A stretch of DNA of 34,051 bases from Oligella ureolytica DSM 18253. Lineage in GTDB: Bacteria; Pseudomonadota; Gammaproteobacteria; Burkholderiales; Burkholderiaceae_B. A model generated the notes under the pieces. That model saw only the letters and a list, made by a program, of their open reading frames with translations. It did no database searches and had not been told where the DNA came from. Positions within the stretch are counted from its first letter, which is position 1. The number at the start of each line of letters is the position of its first letter. The stretch lies in the NCBI RefSeq assembly GCF_000373745.1, contig NZ_KB892301.1, positions 259-34,309 of the forward strand, written 5' to 3'. Below, piece after piece: positions 10,628 to 19,658 of the stretch. Both the position numbers and the translations under genes were made by a program.

Positions 10628-11093
10628 AAAGTAGTAAATTTTGCGCCGTCTTATCATTAGATGAGCTCTTAAATCTCAATGAAAAAGTATTCTCCCGCAA
10701 GGCATGGCATAAGCCTACACAAGAGAGCTTGTTTATAAGCTAGACGCTGCGGTCAAATTTAACAACGATAGATAAATCTTTATCGCTGAAGATGAGCAAG
10801 GTCGCCATCATGCCGGCGTTTACTTAATTTGGGACGACAACACAGCTTATTACTTAATGGGCGGTGGTGACCCAGACTTACGTAATAGCGACGCCACCAG
10901 TTTGTGCATGTGGGAAGCGATACAGTTTGCTGCAACAGTTACCAAAAACTTTGATTTTGAAGGCTCTATGATTGAACCTGTTGAGCGTTTTTTTAGAGGC
11001 TTTGGTGCGGTGCAAACGCCTTACTTCTCAATCTCAAAAACCAATTCAAAACTCATTAAAACTTACCGCTTTCTGCAAGAAATACGTAAATAG
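10624..11093 (+). pseudogene. FemAB-like GNAT acyltransferase, degenerate
   Basis: The ATG at 10624 overlaps the AAC(3) stop and opens a short frame (MKSSKFCAVLSLDEL...) that ends at a stop near 10743. A second frame then runs 'RELVYKLDAAVKFNNDR', hits TAA, and continues to 11093 with 'GGGDPDLRNSDATSLCMWEA' and 'FDFEGSMIEPVERFFRGFG'. The latter is a clear match to the second GNAT-like domain of FemAB-related acyltransferases. So one frameshift, one nonsense codon and probably a large internal deletion separate the ends. In working loci such proteins add acyl or aminoacyl groups to amino sugars. This copy cannot make a full enzyme, though a 78-residue tail from 10857 could still be translated. 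Confidence 0.7.
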
Positions 11094-11111
11094 TTAGGTG
11101 GTTTGATTTTT

Positions 11112-11177
11112 TAGCCATGAAACGCACGAAAGTTTTTTATGATTTAGCCACGGAATCCACCGAAGAACACGAAAATT
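11112..11177. repeat. CACGGAA/CACGAAA-type intergenic repeat, copy 1
   Basis: TAGCCATGAAACGCACGAAA and, after 12 bases, TTAGCCACGGAATCCACCGA followed by AGAACACGAAAAT. These are variants of a short unit built on GCCAC and CACGAAA/CACGGAA words. Related arms recur at 12611-12791 and 20763-20911 in this window. This copy has only the left-hand arms. Confidence 0.6.
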
Positions 11178-11337
11178 GTTAATTGGGCGAAGTAAACTTA
11201 GGCCAGTAGGGGTGGTAGTTCAGGGTTCAATTCCTTGGGTGCTTGTTGGTGCCTTAGCCCTTTTTTTAGTGTTATGCCGATATGTATATATCCGTCTTGT
11301 ATCTACTGCAAACGATAACAAAACTAAGGAGGTAACT

Positions 11338-11445
11338 ATGGCGCAAACTATTAAATGTTGTATGCGAGCTTTGATTGGCTCAATTTTTGAAACAATCTGG
11401 GCTATTGGCGTTAGCATCATCGCAGGTTCGCAACTACTGACCTAA
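11338..11445 (+). CDS. 35-residue hydrophobic peptide
   Basis: The ATG is preceded by AAGGAGGT with 5 bases spacing, the strongest ribosome binding site in the window. The product is 35 residues (MAQTIKCCMRALIGSIFETI...) with a Cys-Cys pair and one hydrophobic segment of about 20 residues, so a single-pass membrane peptide is plausible. A longer frame from 11176 exists but lacks a credible start. The DUF3800 gene begins 24 bp later, so the two probably share a transcript. I do not recognise a family. The strong initiation site is the main reason to call it. Confidence 0.5.
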   Translation: MAQTIKCCMRALIGSIFETIWAIGVSIIAGSQLLT

Positions 11446-11469
11446 GTTTATTTAAAGGTGAGAGCCGCT

Positions 11470-12531
11470 TTGAAAACCATCTACATCGACGAATCAGGCA
11501 ACACTGGCTCAAACTTACTTGATAAAGACCAGCCTGTATTTGCGACCGCCAGTTGTGATTTTTCGCTTGCAGAAGCTGAATATCTTTTAAGCCATTTACC
11601 CAGCTCCGCAGCAGCAGAAGCTCACTTTAAGCGTTTACGGAAATCGCCAGCGGGGCGCAATGCAATAATAAAGCTATTAACAGATGAGCTAATAAATACG
11701 AAGCGCATAAAGATCCATGCAATGCATAAAGAGTTTATGGCGCTTACGAAAATAGTCGATACGCTTATAGAGTCTTATTACAACGCGCATGGCTATGATT
11801 TTTATAAAAACGGTCAAAATATTAACTACTCAAATATGCTGTGGTATTGCTTGCCTACATTTTTTGATACTGAGCAAGTCCGCGCAATGTATGCAGCGTT
11901 TATAGCAATGGTGCGTGCTGCATCGCCTGCCACTATCAGCGCTTTTTATTACGAAGTGAATCAGCTAAAAAACTCAAATAAGCACGCTCGTTTTAATCGA
12001 GATATAGATCTGATTTTAGCGACTCAGGCCATAGCTGTGGATGTTCTTAACCGCATTGATAAGTTTGCATTAGACCCGTCCATTCCCTCGCTTTTCATCC
12101 ATTGCGCACAGTGGGGCGATGATTACCCAGCAGGTTTTGCTGTTAAACACGATGATTCCAACACTCTGGAGTAGCAGCAACACATGGTCACGCAGTTTAT
12201 GGATTGGTTCAAAAGCGAGGTGGTTGCAGGATACGATAGACGCAAATTTACACTTCCCCTGAAAGCCAAAACGCTAGATTTCGTATGCTCTAAGCAGGTT
12301 AAGCAAATCCAAGTAATGGATATAGTGGCGAGCAGCTTGGGATATTGGGCATCCAGCATAGCCACGAACAACACCAGTGATGTGTTTTTTCAGCAGCTAG
12401 ATACAGTTGGTTTTGATAACTGGCTTGGTAGCAACAAAATTTGGCCGCAGCCAATTGTGGACCCACAGGAATTAGGTACTGTTTATGATGGTAGTGGAAC
12501 TAACCCAGCTGATGTTTCGGCGTGTTTTTAA
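11470..12531 (+). pseudogene. DUF3800 protein with an in-frame amber codon
   Basis: The N-terminus 'TIYIDESGNTG' followed by 'DKDQPVFATA' is the hallmark of DUF3800, a family with an RNase H-like fold found near mobile and defence genes. Reading stops at TAG (12172-12174), but the same frame continues as QQHMVTQFMDWF for another 119 codons and ends at TAA 12531. So this is one gene of about 353 codons with a single nonsense change (CAG to TAG is simplest), not two genes. The TTG at 11470 fits the Shine-Dalgarno AAGGTGAG better than the GTG at 11458, which sits on it. The function is unknown. It is foreign to sugar synthesis. Confidence 0.7.
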
Positions 12532-12610
12532 TTAGCTGATAATATTAATGCTGTTGTAATAATTCAGATAGAGTTCTGAGTTTCCTACAGGGTATACGCA
12601 GGTAATTGAT

Positions 12611-12791
12611 TAGCCGAGAAACCCACTAAAAGCATGAAAACTTAGTTTGTTTTATGTTCTCGTGTTCTTTCGTGGTATTATTAGCTTCGCTCACCCTTCC
12701 AAGGCCGTCCTTTGGGGTACAATGTGGGAATTGTCGTAGCTAAAGCAGCCTTGTTTTTTCCGTGTTTTTCCGTGTCCTTCTGTGGCCAAAA
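12611..12791. repeat. CACGGAA-type intergenic repeat, copy 2
   Basis: In the 275-bp gap between the DUF3800 gene and the deacetylase there is a left arm (TAGCCGAGAAACCCACTAAA), a middle arm (TTCTCGTGTTCTTTCGTGG near 12657-12675), and a right arm (TTTTTTCCGTGTTTTTCCGTG, TCCTTCTGTGGCCAAAA at 12753-12791). The right arm is largely complementary to the left-type units, so the block can fold into a long imperfect hairpin. No gene is seen in this gap. Confidence 0.6.
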
Positions 12792-12806
12792 TAAGTTTTA
12801 ATTGCA

Positions 12807-14162
12807 ATGCCCCAATTTTCTACCTCTGCTCTTTCCTGGCTTGCTTCTATTTTAGAAGAGCGCTTCGGTCTTGTTTTCACTTTGCAGCCCTACCAAGCCG
12901 GTTTAAAGCTGTCCCTTACCGACTGTGAGCAAGGCTTTATCCTGTTTCCAAGCTTAAACTCGGCTTTTCACGAGTCGCACTCTGACTTACCGCACAGCGA
13001 GTGGGATGCCGCCAAAGCCGGTTGGCTGAGTGTGTTAGAGCAGCCTTTACCTACGCCAGGTGTGCGCGAGTTGCCGCAGCCTTTAATCGAACAGGCAACA
13101 GAACATCATGTTATTCACTATGACGTACTGGGCTTAACCTACTGGATGCTCAACCGTGTAGAAGAAATCGACCGCACCGATCTCGACAATCACGGCCGCT
13201 TCCCAGCCATTCATTCACACGCGTATAAACACGCCTACCTTGAGCGCCCTGTGGTGGATGAGTGGTTGCATGTGTTGGGGCAGGTGTTCCAAAAACAGTG
13301 GCCGCAGGTTGGGCTTAAGCAGCATGAATTCAGTATGAAAGTGAGCCACGATGTCGACTCACCCAGCCTGTATCAATTCAAACCCTGGCAAACCATTATC
13401 CGCATGATGGCCGGCCACCTGCTAAAACGTCGTGATATCAAAGCCTTCTTACAAGCGCCTTACATCAAGCTCAGCGCAGGTAAACGTTTACACCCGCAAG
13501 ATCCGTATAATACGTTTGACTGGCTAATGGATGTATCAGAAAAAAACGGGCTAACCAGTGCGTTTTATTTTATCTGCGACACCACCAGCAACATGGATGC
13601 TGACTATCAGCCAGAAGAGCCAGCCATACGCGAACTGATACAACGAATACATCAGCGCGGGCACGAAATTGGCCTACACCCCAGCTACGGCACCTACCAA
13701 ACGCCCCAGCTCATAAAGCAAGAAGCCGACCGCCTACGGGCTATAATTCAAAAAGAAGGTATCAAACAAAACGAATTTGGCGGACGTATGCATTACCTGC
13801 GCTGGGAGCATCCCACCACGTTACAAGCGTGGAGCGACGCCGATATGACTTACGATTCAACGCTTAGCTACGCCGACTTGCCCGGCTTTCGTTGCGGCAC
13901 TTGCTTTGAGTACCCAGCGTTTAACACCATCACCCAGCAACCACTACAAATACGCATAAGGCCACTGATAGCTATGGAGTGCACAGTAATCGATGATGTA
14001 TACCTTGGCTTAGGCGTAACTCAAGCAGCAGAAAATAAGTTTCTGGAACTAAAAGAAAAATGCCGTAAACTAAGCGGCTGTTTTACTCTGCTATGGCATA
14101 ACTCGTACTTTCATGACAATAGTGAATTAAAACAGATGTATAAGCGTATTATAGAAGAGTGA
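12807..14162 (+). CDS. Polysaccharide deacetylase (NodB-fold) family protein
   Basis: 451 residues. The C-terminal two-thirds is a NodB-type metal-dependent deacetylase domain: 'VSHDVDSP' supplies D182 and D184, and 'HEIGLHPSYGTY' supplies H286 and H291. Later motifs include 'GGRMHYLRWEHP' and 'CFTLLWHNSYF'. The N-terminal ~170 residues have no domain I recognise but resemble the extension found in O-antigen-locus members of this family. No signal peptide is visible, so the protein is probably cytoplasmic and may act on a nucleotide or lipid-linked N-acetyl sugar. This is inference. It lies 1 bp before wzy, in the same operon. Confidence 0.75.
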   Translation: MPQFSTSALSWLASILEERFGLVFTLQPYQAGLKLSLTDCEQGFILFPSLNSAFHESHSDLPHSEWDAAKAGWLSVLEQPLPTPGVRELPQPLIEQATEHHVIHYDVLGLTYWMLNRVEEIDRTDLDNHGRFPAIHSHAYKHAYLERPVVDEWLHVLGQVFQKQWPQVGLKQHEFSMKVSHDVDSPSLYQFKPWQTIIRMMAGHLLKRRDIKAFLQAPYIKLSAGKRLHPQDPYNTFDWLMDVSEKNGLTSAFYFICDTTSNMDADYQPEEPAIRELIQRIHQRGHEIGLHPSYGTYQTPQLIKQEADRLRAIIQKEGIKQNEFGGRMHYLRWEHPTTLQAWSDADMTYDSTLSYADLPGFRCGTCFEYPAFNTITQQPLQIRIRPLIAMECTVIDDVYLGLGVTQAAENKFLELKEKCRKLSGCFTLLWHNSYFHDNSELKQMYKRIIEE

Positions 14163-14163
14163 T

Positions 14164-15528
14164 ATGAATCAGTTTGTTATTAAAAAGCCCAACGGCTTGT
14201 TAGTCGTTAGCCTTATTCAACTCCTGTTATTGTTTTTTTATTTCACTCTAAACATAACCAATGTTGGTGAAATGGGCACAGTGCTACCCTTGTTAGGTGG
14301 CTTTGTGGCTTTAGCGGGTGGTGTGTTTTTTTTGCAATTAGTGAAAAGTCAAATTTCATTACGCCTGCATTTTGTTGTGTTTTTGCTTTTTGTTCTTTGG
14401 GTTGCACTTAGAGTTATTGTTGACCTAGGCGATATGGAACACCTAAAACAACTCACTGTTGCTACAACTGGCGGTATTTTACTGTTTTTTTTACTCGGCA
14501 CCTTCGCAAGAAAAGCCCTAGACACCTTAACCAACGCCAACCTAAAACTAACCAGCAGTAAAACACTACTGCTAACATTTTTGTTAGTAAGCACACTTAT
14601 CTTTTTAAGCTTTAAAGGCAGGTTACTAGACAGAGATGATATATTTTATATCTCAGGCGTAGAGGGGGGTTATCAACGTCCGGGTAACTTTCTAATTATG
14701 CTGTTTGTGATGGCATCTTTTACTTTTATATCCATAACTAGCCACCCTCGCACACGAAAGCGTATTAACCTATTTGTGTGGCTGGGTATTTACAGTATTG
14801 GCATGGTTCTAGCCGTTATCAGCAGCCAGATGATAGGCTCTAACGCTGCCACAGCAAACCTACTAGCCATTTACCTAATGACCTGCGTACTCGCTTTGCT
14901 CAGCTTTAATAAAAACATACGACAGGCTTTTTATAATAAAAATTTACGCTTACCCCTATCTAAACAAACCTTCAAAAAACTTATTAAATACGCCATCACA
15001 GCTTTAGTAGCGGTTATTTTTCTAGCCGTAATTGCCATACAAGTAACAGGGTTTGATTTAAGCAAAACCCGCGCTTTTGGTTTTGGTACAGGCTCCAACA
15101 ACTCAGTTACCTCTCGTTTCGATATTTTATTAGAAACCGGCGCAGCTCAAATGAGTTATGCACCCTTTTTAGGCAATGTGAATGTCGCAGAACTCACCAC
15201 AGGCAATGCAGGCAGAACACTGCACAACTTTATACCTAACCTACTGGCAGAACTTGGGCTAGTCGGGCTTTTAATCGCTCTTACATTATTGTTTTTAGTA
15301 GGTTGGCATTTGGTTAAAAGTATTAAAACAGCAAGCAAAGAAGGCAAAGACCTAAACCAAGCAATCATCAATCTATGGCTGCTCTTTGTTCTACTCTTCT
15401 TGTTTTTATACGCCAATCTATCGGTTGGTAAAGAATGGCCAGTCATGTGGTTTTTTGTAGGGTTTGCAGTGAGTGTGTTTGTTTTTAATGATAATTCAAG
15501 TAGGAAAACCAAATGTGTGGTTTCTTAG
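14164..15528 (+). CDS. wzy: O-antigen polymerase (Wzy-like)
   Basis: A 454-residue polytopic membrane protein with about twelve helices and a large periplasmic loop (about residues 310-350) containing 'GTGSNNSVTSRFDILLETG' and 'HNFIPNLLAELGLVGLL'. That His-Asn plus E-x-G-x-x-G arrangement is typical of Wzy/WaaL superfamily enzymes. Its place beside the glycosyltransferase genes fits Wzy, which polymerises flipped repeat units in the periplasm. The ligase role is assigned to the gene at 947. Wzy proteins diverge so much that specificity cannot be read. It overlaps asnB copy 2 by 16 bp. Confidence 0.7.
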   Translation: MNQFVIKKPNGLLVVSLIQLLLLFFYFTLNITNVGEMGTVLPLLGGFVALAGGVFFLQLVKSQISLRLHFVVFLLFVLWVALRVIVDLGDMEHLKQLTVATTGGILLFFLLGTFARKALDTLTNANLKLTSSKTLLLTFLLVSTLIFLSFKGRLLDRDDIFYISGVEGGYQRPGNFLIMLFVMASFTFISITSHPRTRKRINLFVWLGIYSIGMVLAVISSQMIGSNAATANLLAIYLMTCVLALLSFNKNIRQAFYNKNLRLPLSKQTFKKLIKYAITALVAVIFLAVIAIQVTGFDLSKTRAFGFGTGSNNSVTSRFDILLETGAAQMSYAPFLGNVNVAELTTGNAGRTLHNFIPNLLAELGLVGLLIALTLLFLVGWHLVKSIKTASKEGKDLNQAIINLWLLFVLLFLFLYANLSVGKEWPVMWFFVGFAVSVFVFNDNSSRKTKCVVS

Positions 15529-17411
15529 GTTTTGTAAGTAGTAAAAATAAAGCTGGTTTATTAGAAGAATCGTTGAAGTTAATAAAGCACCGTGGGCCAG
15601 ATAATCAAAGTATTCGGCTAGAAAAAATAGATCAGCTTTATGTTGGTTTTGCACATGCGCGGCTTTCGATTATTGATTTAAGTGAAGAGGCTTCACAGCC
15701 ATTTTATTCTTCTGATCAGCGTTATAGCGTTATTTATAACGGTGAGATTTATAACTTCAAAGAGCTTAGGTTAGAGCTTGAAAAACTAGGCTTTGAATTT
15801 ACAACAGATTCAGATACTGAAGTGCTTGTTAATGCTTGGTCAGCATGGGGCTTATCTGCTTTATCAAAGTTTATAGGCATGTTTTCTTTTGTGATATTAG
15901 ATAAAGAAGAAAAAAAATTAACCCTAGTTAGAGATGCATTCGGTATAAAGCCTTTCTTTTATAGTCTTGATGGTCAATCAAATTTTTATTTTGGTTCCGA
16001 TATACGCAGCCTTATTAAGTTACGAGCTATAGAGCCTAAACCCGATTTACAGCGGTCTTATGATTATCTAGTACACGGTGATTACGATTCATCTGAATCT
16101 ACTTTTGTAGAGGGTATTAAACACCTTCTGCCTGGGCATTATTTAGAGTTTGATTTGAAGTCTGGTGTATCCACTCAACCTAAGGCTTGGTGGCAACCAG
16201 ATATTAGCACTACTGAAAATATCACCTTTAACGAAGCTAAAGAAAAATTACGCCATTTGTTTTTAGAAAGCGTAAAGCTTCATCTAAGAAGTGATGTGCC
16301 TTTAGGAATTGCACTATCGGGCGGTATAGACTCGTCAGCTGTTGTTTCTGCAGTACGTTATTTGCAGCCAGATTTACCCATACAAACCTTTAGCTATGTC
16401 GCTACTAAAAAAAGTATTTCTGAAGAGTCTTGGATAGATACGCTCAGCAAGCAGATGAATACGCAGTCACATAAAGTATATGCAGACCAGCACCAAATGC
16501 AGCAGGATTTAGATGATATGCTGCTAAAACAAGGTGAACCCTTTGGTGGCACTAGTATTTATGCGCAGTATAGAGTGTTTAAGCTGGCTAAAGAGCAAGG
16601 TGTTACAGTTACGCTTGATGGTCAGGGTGCAGATGAGCTTTTAGCTGGTTATTTTGGTTATCCGGGTCACAAGCTACTTAGCAAGTTAGAAAGCGAAGGT
16701 TTGCTTGCTGCACACAAGTATGCAAAAAAATGGGCGCAATTACCGGGTGGTAGTTATTCATTGGCTTGGCAATATTTAGGCCGAATTAAATTACCGAATT
16801 GGCTCTATGCTTTTGCTAGAAAGAAAATGGGACGCGACTTTGCACCTGCTTGGTTAAAAGTAGATTATTTAGCTACTAAAAATGTGCAACTCACAGAAAA
16901 GCGTGATGTTTTAAACAAAGCCAATAAAGGCAAGCGTGTACGCGAAGCTTTAGCTAACTCTTTGCAGGGAAGAGGATTGCCATCTTTGTTAAGGCATGGT
17001 GATAGAAACTCTATGGCTTTTTCTTTAGAAAGCCGTGTTCCTTTCTTAACCTTGCCATTGGCTGAGTTTTTATTAAGCTTGCCTGAAGAATATTTAATAT
17101 CGGATGAAGGTGTGACCAAACATATTTTCCGTGAATCAATGCGCGGAATTGTGCCTGACGAAATACTAGATAGAAAAGATAAAATAGGCTTCGCTACGCC
17201 AGAATCAGAATGGTTACTTTCAATGAGTGATATTATTCAACAGTGGATAGATAACGCACCAGAAATTGCATTTATCAACAAACAAGAAATTATTAAAGAG
17301 TTTAATGAGGTGGTTTCAGGTCAACGAAAGTTTGATTTACGAGTATGGCGTTGGGTTAATTATTTACGTTGGTACACCTTAGTGATTGAGGGTAGTAATT
17401 CAGATGCATAA
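15513..17411 (+). CDS. asnB: AsnB-like glutamine amidotransferase, copy 2
   Basis: 632 residues with Cys2 of the glutaminase domain (MCGFLGFV), 'HRGPDNQS' in the glutamine pocket, and the synthetase PP-loop SGGIDSS starting at residue 269. Both active sites are intact. It is clearly a paralogue of the gene at 7947, but the two differ throughout, so this is not a recent duplication. Position between wzy and a glycosyltransferase suggests sugar modification: either amidation of a uronic acid or ammonia supply to the WbpG-like enzyme two genes downstream. It overlaps its neighbours on both sides (16 bp and 26 bp). Confidence 0.82.
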   Translation: MCGFLGFVSSKNKAGLLEESLKLIKHRGPDNQSIRLEKIDQLYVGFAHARLSIIDLSEEASQPFYSSDQRYSVIYNGEIYNFKELRLELEKLGFEFTTDSDTEVLVNAWSAWGLSALSKFIGMFSFVILDKEEKKLTLVRDAFGIKPFFYSLDGQSNFYFGSDIRSLIKLRAIEPKPDLQRSYDYLVHGDYDSSESTFVEGIKHLLPGHYLEFDLKSGVSTQPKAWWQPDISTTENITFNEAKEKLRHLFLESVKLHLRSDVPLGIALSGGIDSSAVVSAVRYLQPDLPIQTFSYVATKKSISEESWIDTLSKQMNTQSHKVYADQHQMQQDLDDMLLKQGEPFGGTSIYAQYRVFKLAKEQGVTVTLDGQGADELLAGYFGYPGHKLLSKLESEGLLAAHKYAKKWAQLPGGSYSLAWQYLGRIKLPNWLYAFARKKMGRDFAPAWLKVDYLATKNVQLTEKRDVLNKANKGKRVREALANSLQGRGLPSLLRHGDRNSMAFSLESRVPFLTLPLAEFLLSLPEEYLISDEGVTKHIFRESMRGIVPDEILDRKDKIGFATPESEWLLSMSDIIQQWIDNAPEIAFINKQEIIKEFNEVVSGQRKFDLRVWRWVNYLRWYTLVIEGSNSDA

Positions 17412-18546
17412 TGTTCATATCAATATGAATGAGTTCACCAATGCTAGTCGCGTATTAAAACAGGTGAAATCACTTATCAAGGCTGAGGTTTTTAAGAAAA
17501 TAACCATTATTGCTTTAGGTTCTAAAGAATTACCTAAGCATGAACATATTGCTCAAGATATTGAGCTGTATAGGATTAATCTTATTACACGCAACTTGCC
17601 TAAAAGTTTACCTTTTCAGTTAATTAAATACGTTGAGTTTTTAATTAGGTGTCTACTATTAATGAGAAGGCTAAAGCCATCGGTTGTGAATGCTCATGCA
17701 TTGGGTGTTTTGCCAATATGCTTTTTGGCTAAGAAACTCTTTGGTGCCCGCTTAGTTTATGATGCTCACGAACTAGAAACTGAGCAGGTAGGCGGAATGA
17801 ATTTGCGCAAGCGCCTTTCAAAAAAGCTTGAAAAAAAGCTTATTCACAAAGCGGATATGACCCTAGTAGTCAGCGAAAGCATTGCTGATTGGTACGCCAA
17901 TGAATACAACATCGCTCGTCCACCCGTAGTTTTAAATGCGCCGAACACACGTGAATTAAAAATCAATAATCACTTCCGTGAGCAGTTGGGCATTCGTGAA
18001 GACAAAATTATTTTGCTTTATCAGGGCGGATTAATGCCAGGTCGCGGGGTTCATTTGATTTTAGAGGCTTTTAAACAGCGTAAAGATGACAAAGTAGTGG
18101 CAGTGTTTATGGGGTATGGCCCGTTAGAAGCGGATATAAAAATTGCCGCTGAGCAGCACTCAAATATTTACTTTTTCCCTGCTGTGCCCCCGCAAGTGGT
18201 TCTGGAATACACCGCTTCTGCTGATTTTGGCATTTCTTTAATTGAAAACACTTGCCTATCTTATTACTACTGTATGCCAAACAAGTTATTTGAATACGCC
18301 ATGGCGGGCTTGCCGGTGTTGGTTTCTAATATGAAGGATATGTCTGAGCTAGTCACACGCTATGCAATGGGCGCGGTTATCAGTGATTTTTCTGCTGAAG
18401 GCATTAATCAGGCAATAGATAACTTTTTAGAGCAAGACTTAACTAGCATGAAAGCCAATGCTTACCAAGCCGCCTGCGAAAACGCTTGGGAAGTGCAAGA
18501 GCAAAAAATGTTAGCGGCTTACCAACAGCTATTAAATAAGGCATAA
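17386..18546 (+). CDS. Family 4 glycosyltransferase
   Basis: 386 residues with a GT-B fold. The N-terminal strand RVVIQMHNVHINMNEF leads into the acceptor domain; 'FGARLVYDAHELETEQVGG' and 'LLYQGGLMPGRGVHLILEAF' mark the domain junction and the donor domain. 'MPNKLFEYAMAGLPVLVSN' carries the GT4 E-x7-E-like donor-binding region. I keep the TTG start at 17386 because the first beta strand begins there; the ATG at 17404 would remove it. It lies within the end of asnB and 2 bp before the WbpG-like gene. Donor and acceptor are unknown, but one of the diacetamido uronic acids is likely. Confidence 0.78.
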   Translation: MRVVIQMHNVHINMNEFTNASRVLKQVKSLIKAEVFKKITIIALGSKELPKHEHIAQDIELYRINLITRNLPKSLPFQLIKYVEFLIRCLLLMRRLKPSVVNAHALGVLPICFLAKKLFGARLVYDAHELETEQVGGMNLRKRLSKKLEKKLIHKADMTLVVSESIADWYANEYNIARPPVVLNAPNTRELKINNHFREQLGIREDKIILLYQGGLMPGRGVHLILEAFKQRKDDKVVAVFMGYGPLEADIKIAAEQHSNIYFFPAVPPQVVLEYTASADFGISLIENTCLSYYYCMPNKLFEYAMAGLPVLVSNMKDMSELVTRYAMGAVISDFSAEGINQAIDNFLEQDLTSMKANAYQAACENAWEVQEQKMLAAYQQLLNKA

Positions 18547-18548
18547 CC

Positions 18549-19658
18549 ATGACTGATAACAACCACCAAATATACACCCGCTGTGTTATGGACACCACCG
18601 ACCCTGAAATTACCTTCGATGCTCAAGGTGTGTGTAACCACTGCCATGAGTTTGACCAAGTGACTGCTAAGCGTTGGTTTCCAAATGAAGAAGGTAAACG
18701 TAAGTTAGACGTTTTAGTCGCACAGCTTAAAAAAGAAGGTGAGGGCAAAGCATACGACTGTATTTTAGGGCTCAGCGGTGGGTTAGACAGCTCTTTCCTC
18801 GCCCTAGTCATGAAAGACTACGGTTTAAGGCCCTTAGTGGTGCATGTGGATGCCGGTTGGAACAGTGAAGATGCCGTCAAAAACATTAACACTGTGGTTG
18901 ATTATTGTGGCTTTAAGTTGCACACCAAGGTGGTTGATTGGGAAGAAGTAAAAGACTTACAACTTGCTTATTTAAAAGCAGGCGTGGCAAACCAAGATGT
19001 GGTGCAAGACCATGCGTTTTTTGCCAATCTGTATCACTTTGCGGTAGACAACGATATTCGCTATGTCATCAACGGTGGCAACATAGCAACTGAATCAACC
19101 TTCCCGTCAGCGTGGCACCATGCCGCTATGGATGAAATTAGCCTAAAAGCGATTCATAAGAAATACGGTAAAGTGGCTTTAAAAGATTACCAAACCATCA
19201 GTTTTTTTGAGTATTACGTTTACTTCCCTTTTGTGAAGAAAATGACCGCTGTAAGGCCGCTAAATCTTATGCCCTATAGTCAAGAAATTGCGCAGCAACG
19301 TTTAGAAAGCATTGGTTATATATCCTACGAACGTAAGCATGGTGAGTCGCGCTTTACCAAGTTTTTCCAGAATTACTACTTACCTAAAAAATTCAATATG
19401 GATAAACGCAAAATCACTCGTGAACAGGCAGTAGAAAAGCTAAACGAACCCCTCTACGACCATGCAGAGCTAGCAGAAGACAAAGCCTTTATAGCCGAAA
19501 AACTAAGTATCACTGTTTCAGAACTAGATAAATACATTGAAGAACCTGGCAGGCACTACACCGACTTCCCCAACTGGGATAGCCGCTACGCGCTACTGAA
19601 AAAAGTGCAGGGGATTGTGGCTAAATTAACAGGAAAGAATCTGAATGCTTATTCGTAA
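18549..19658 (+). CDS. wbpG: N-acetyl sugar amidotransferase (WbpG/PseA family)
   Basis: 369 residues. An N-terminal Cys cluster (Cys12, Cys29, Cys32 in CxxC) probably binds zinc. The ATP pyrophosphatase loop SGGLDSS starts at residue 76. '[17 protein letters not shown]' and '[10 protein letters not shown]' are family-typical. The family converts an N-acetyl group into an acetamidino group, as in P. aeruginosa O5 ManNAc3NAmA and in pseudaminic or legionaminic acid derivatives. In O5 the ammonia comes from HisH2 and HisF2; neither gene is in this window. The next glycosyltransferase begins inside its last 14 bp. Confidence 0.82.
   Translation: MTDNNHQIYTRCVMDTTDPEITFDAQGVCNHCHEFDQVTAKRWFPNEEGKRKLDVLVAQLKKEGEGKAYDCILGLSGGLDSSFLALVMKDYGLRPLVVHVDAGWNSEDAVKNINTVVDYCGFKLHTKVVDWEEVKDLQLAYLKAGVANQDVVQDHAFFANLYHFAVDNDIRYVINGGNIATESTFPSAWHHAAMDEISLKAIHKKYGKVALKDYQTISFFEYYVYFPFVKKMTAVRPLNLMPYSQEIAQQRLESIGYISYERKHGESRFTKFFQNYYLPKKFNMDKRKITREQAVEKLNEPLYDHAELAEDKAFIAEKLSITVSELDKYIEEPGRHYTDFPNWDSRYALLKKVQGIVAKLTGKNLNAYS

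Noticed and set aside
11201-11252. tRNA-like words (GGTGGTAGTTCAGGGTTCAATTCC) suggesting a tRNA gene or attachment site
   Set aside because: The T-loop-like GGTTCAA is present, but there is no anticodon arm and no pairing acceptor stem. It may be a scrap of a tRNA-derived attachment site but cannot be supported.
11176-11445. 89-residue reading frame covering the small peptide gene
   Set aside because: No ribosome site at its start, and the first half has low-complexity hydrophobic sequence from non-coding DNA; the internal ATG at 11338 has a perfect site.
12184-12531. Separate 115-residue gene after DUF3800
   Set aside because: It is in the same frame as the DUF3800 gene and only split from it by one TAG; it has no own ribosome site and reads as the C-terminal part.
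15156-15512. 118-residue minus-strand frame inside wzy
   Set aside because: Shadow of the wzy coding sequence; the plus-strand product has clear Wzy topology.
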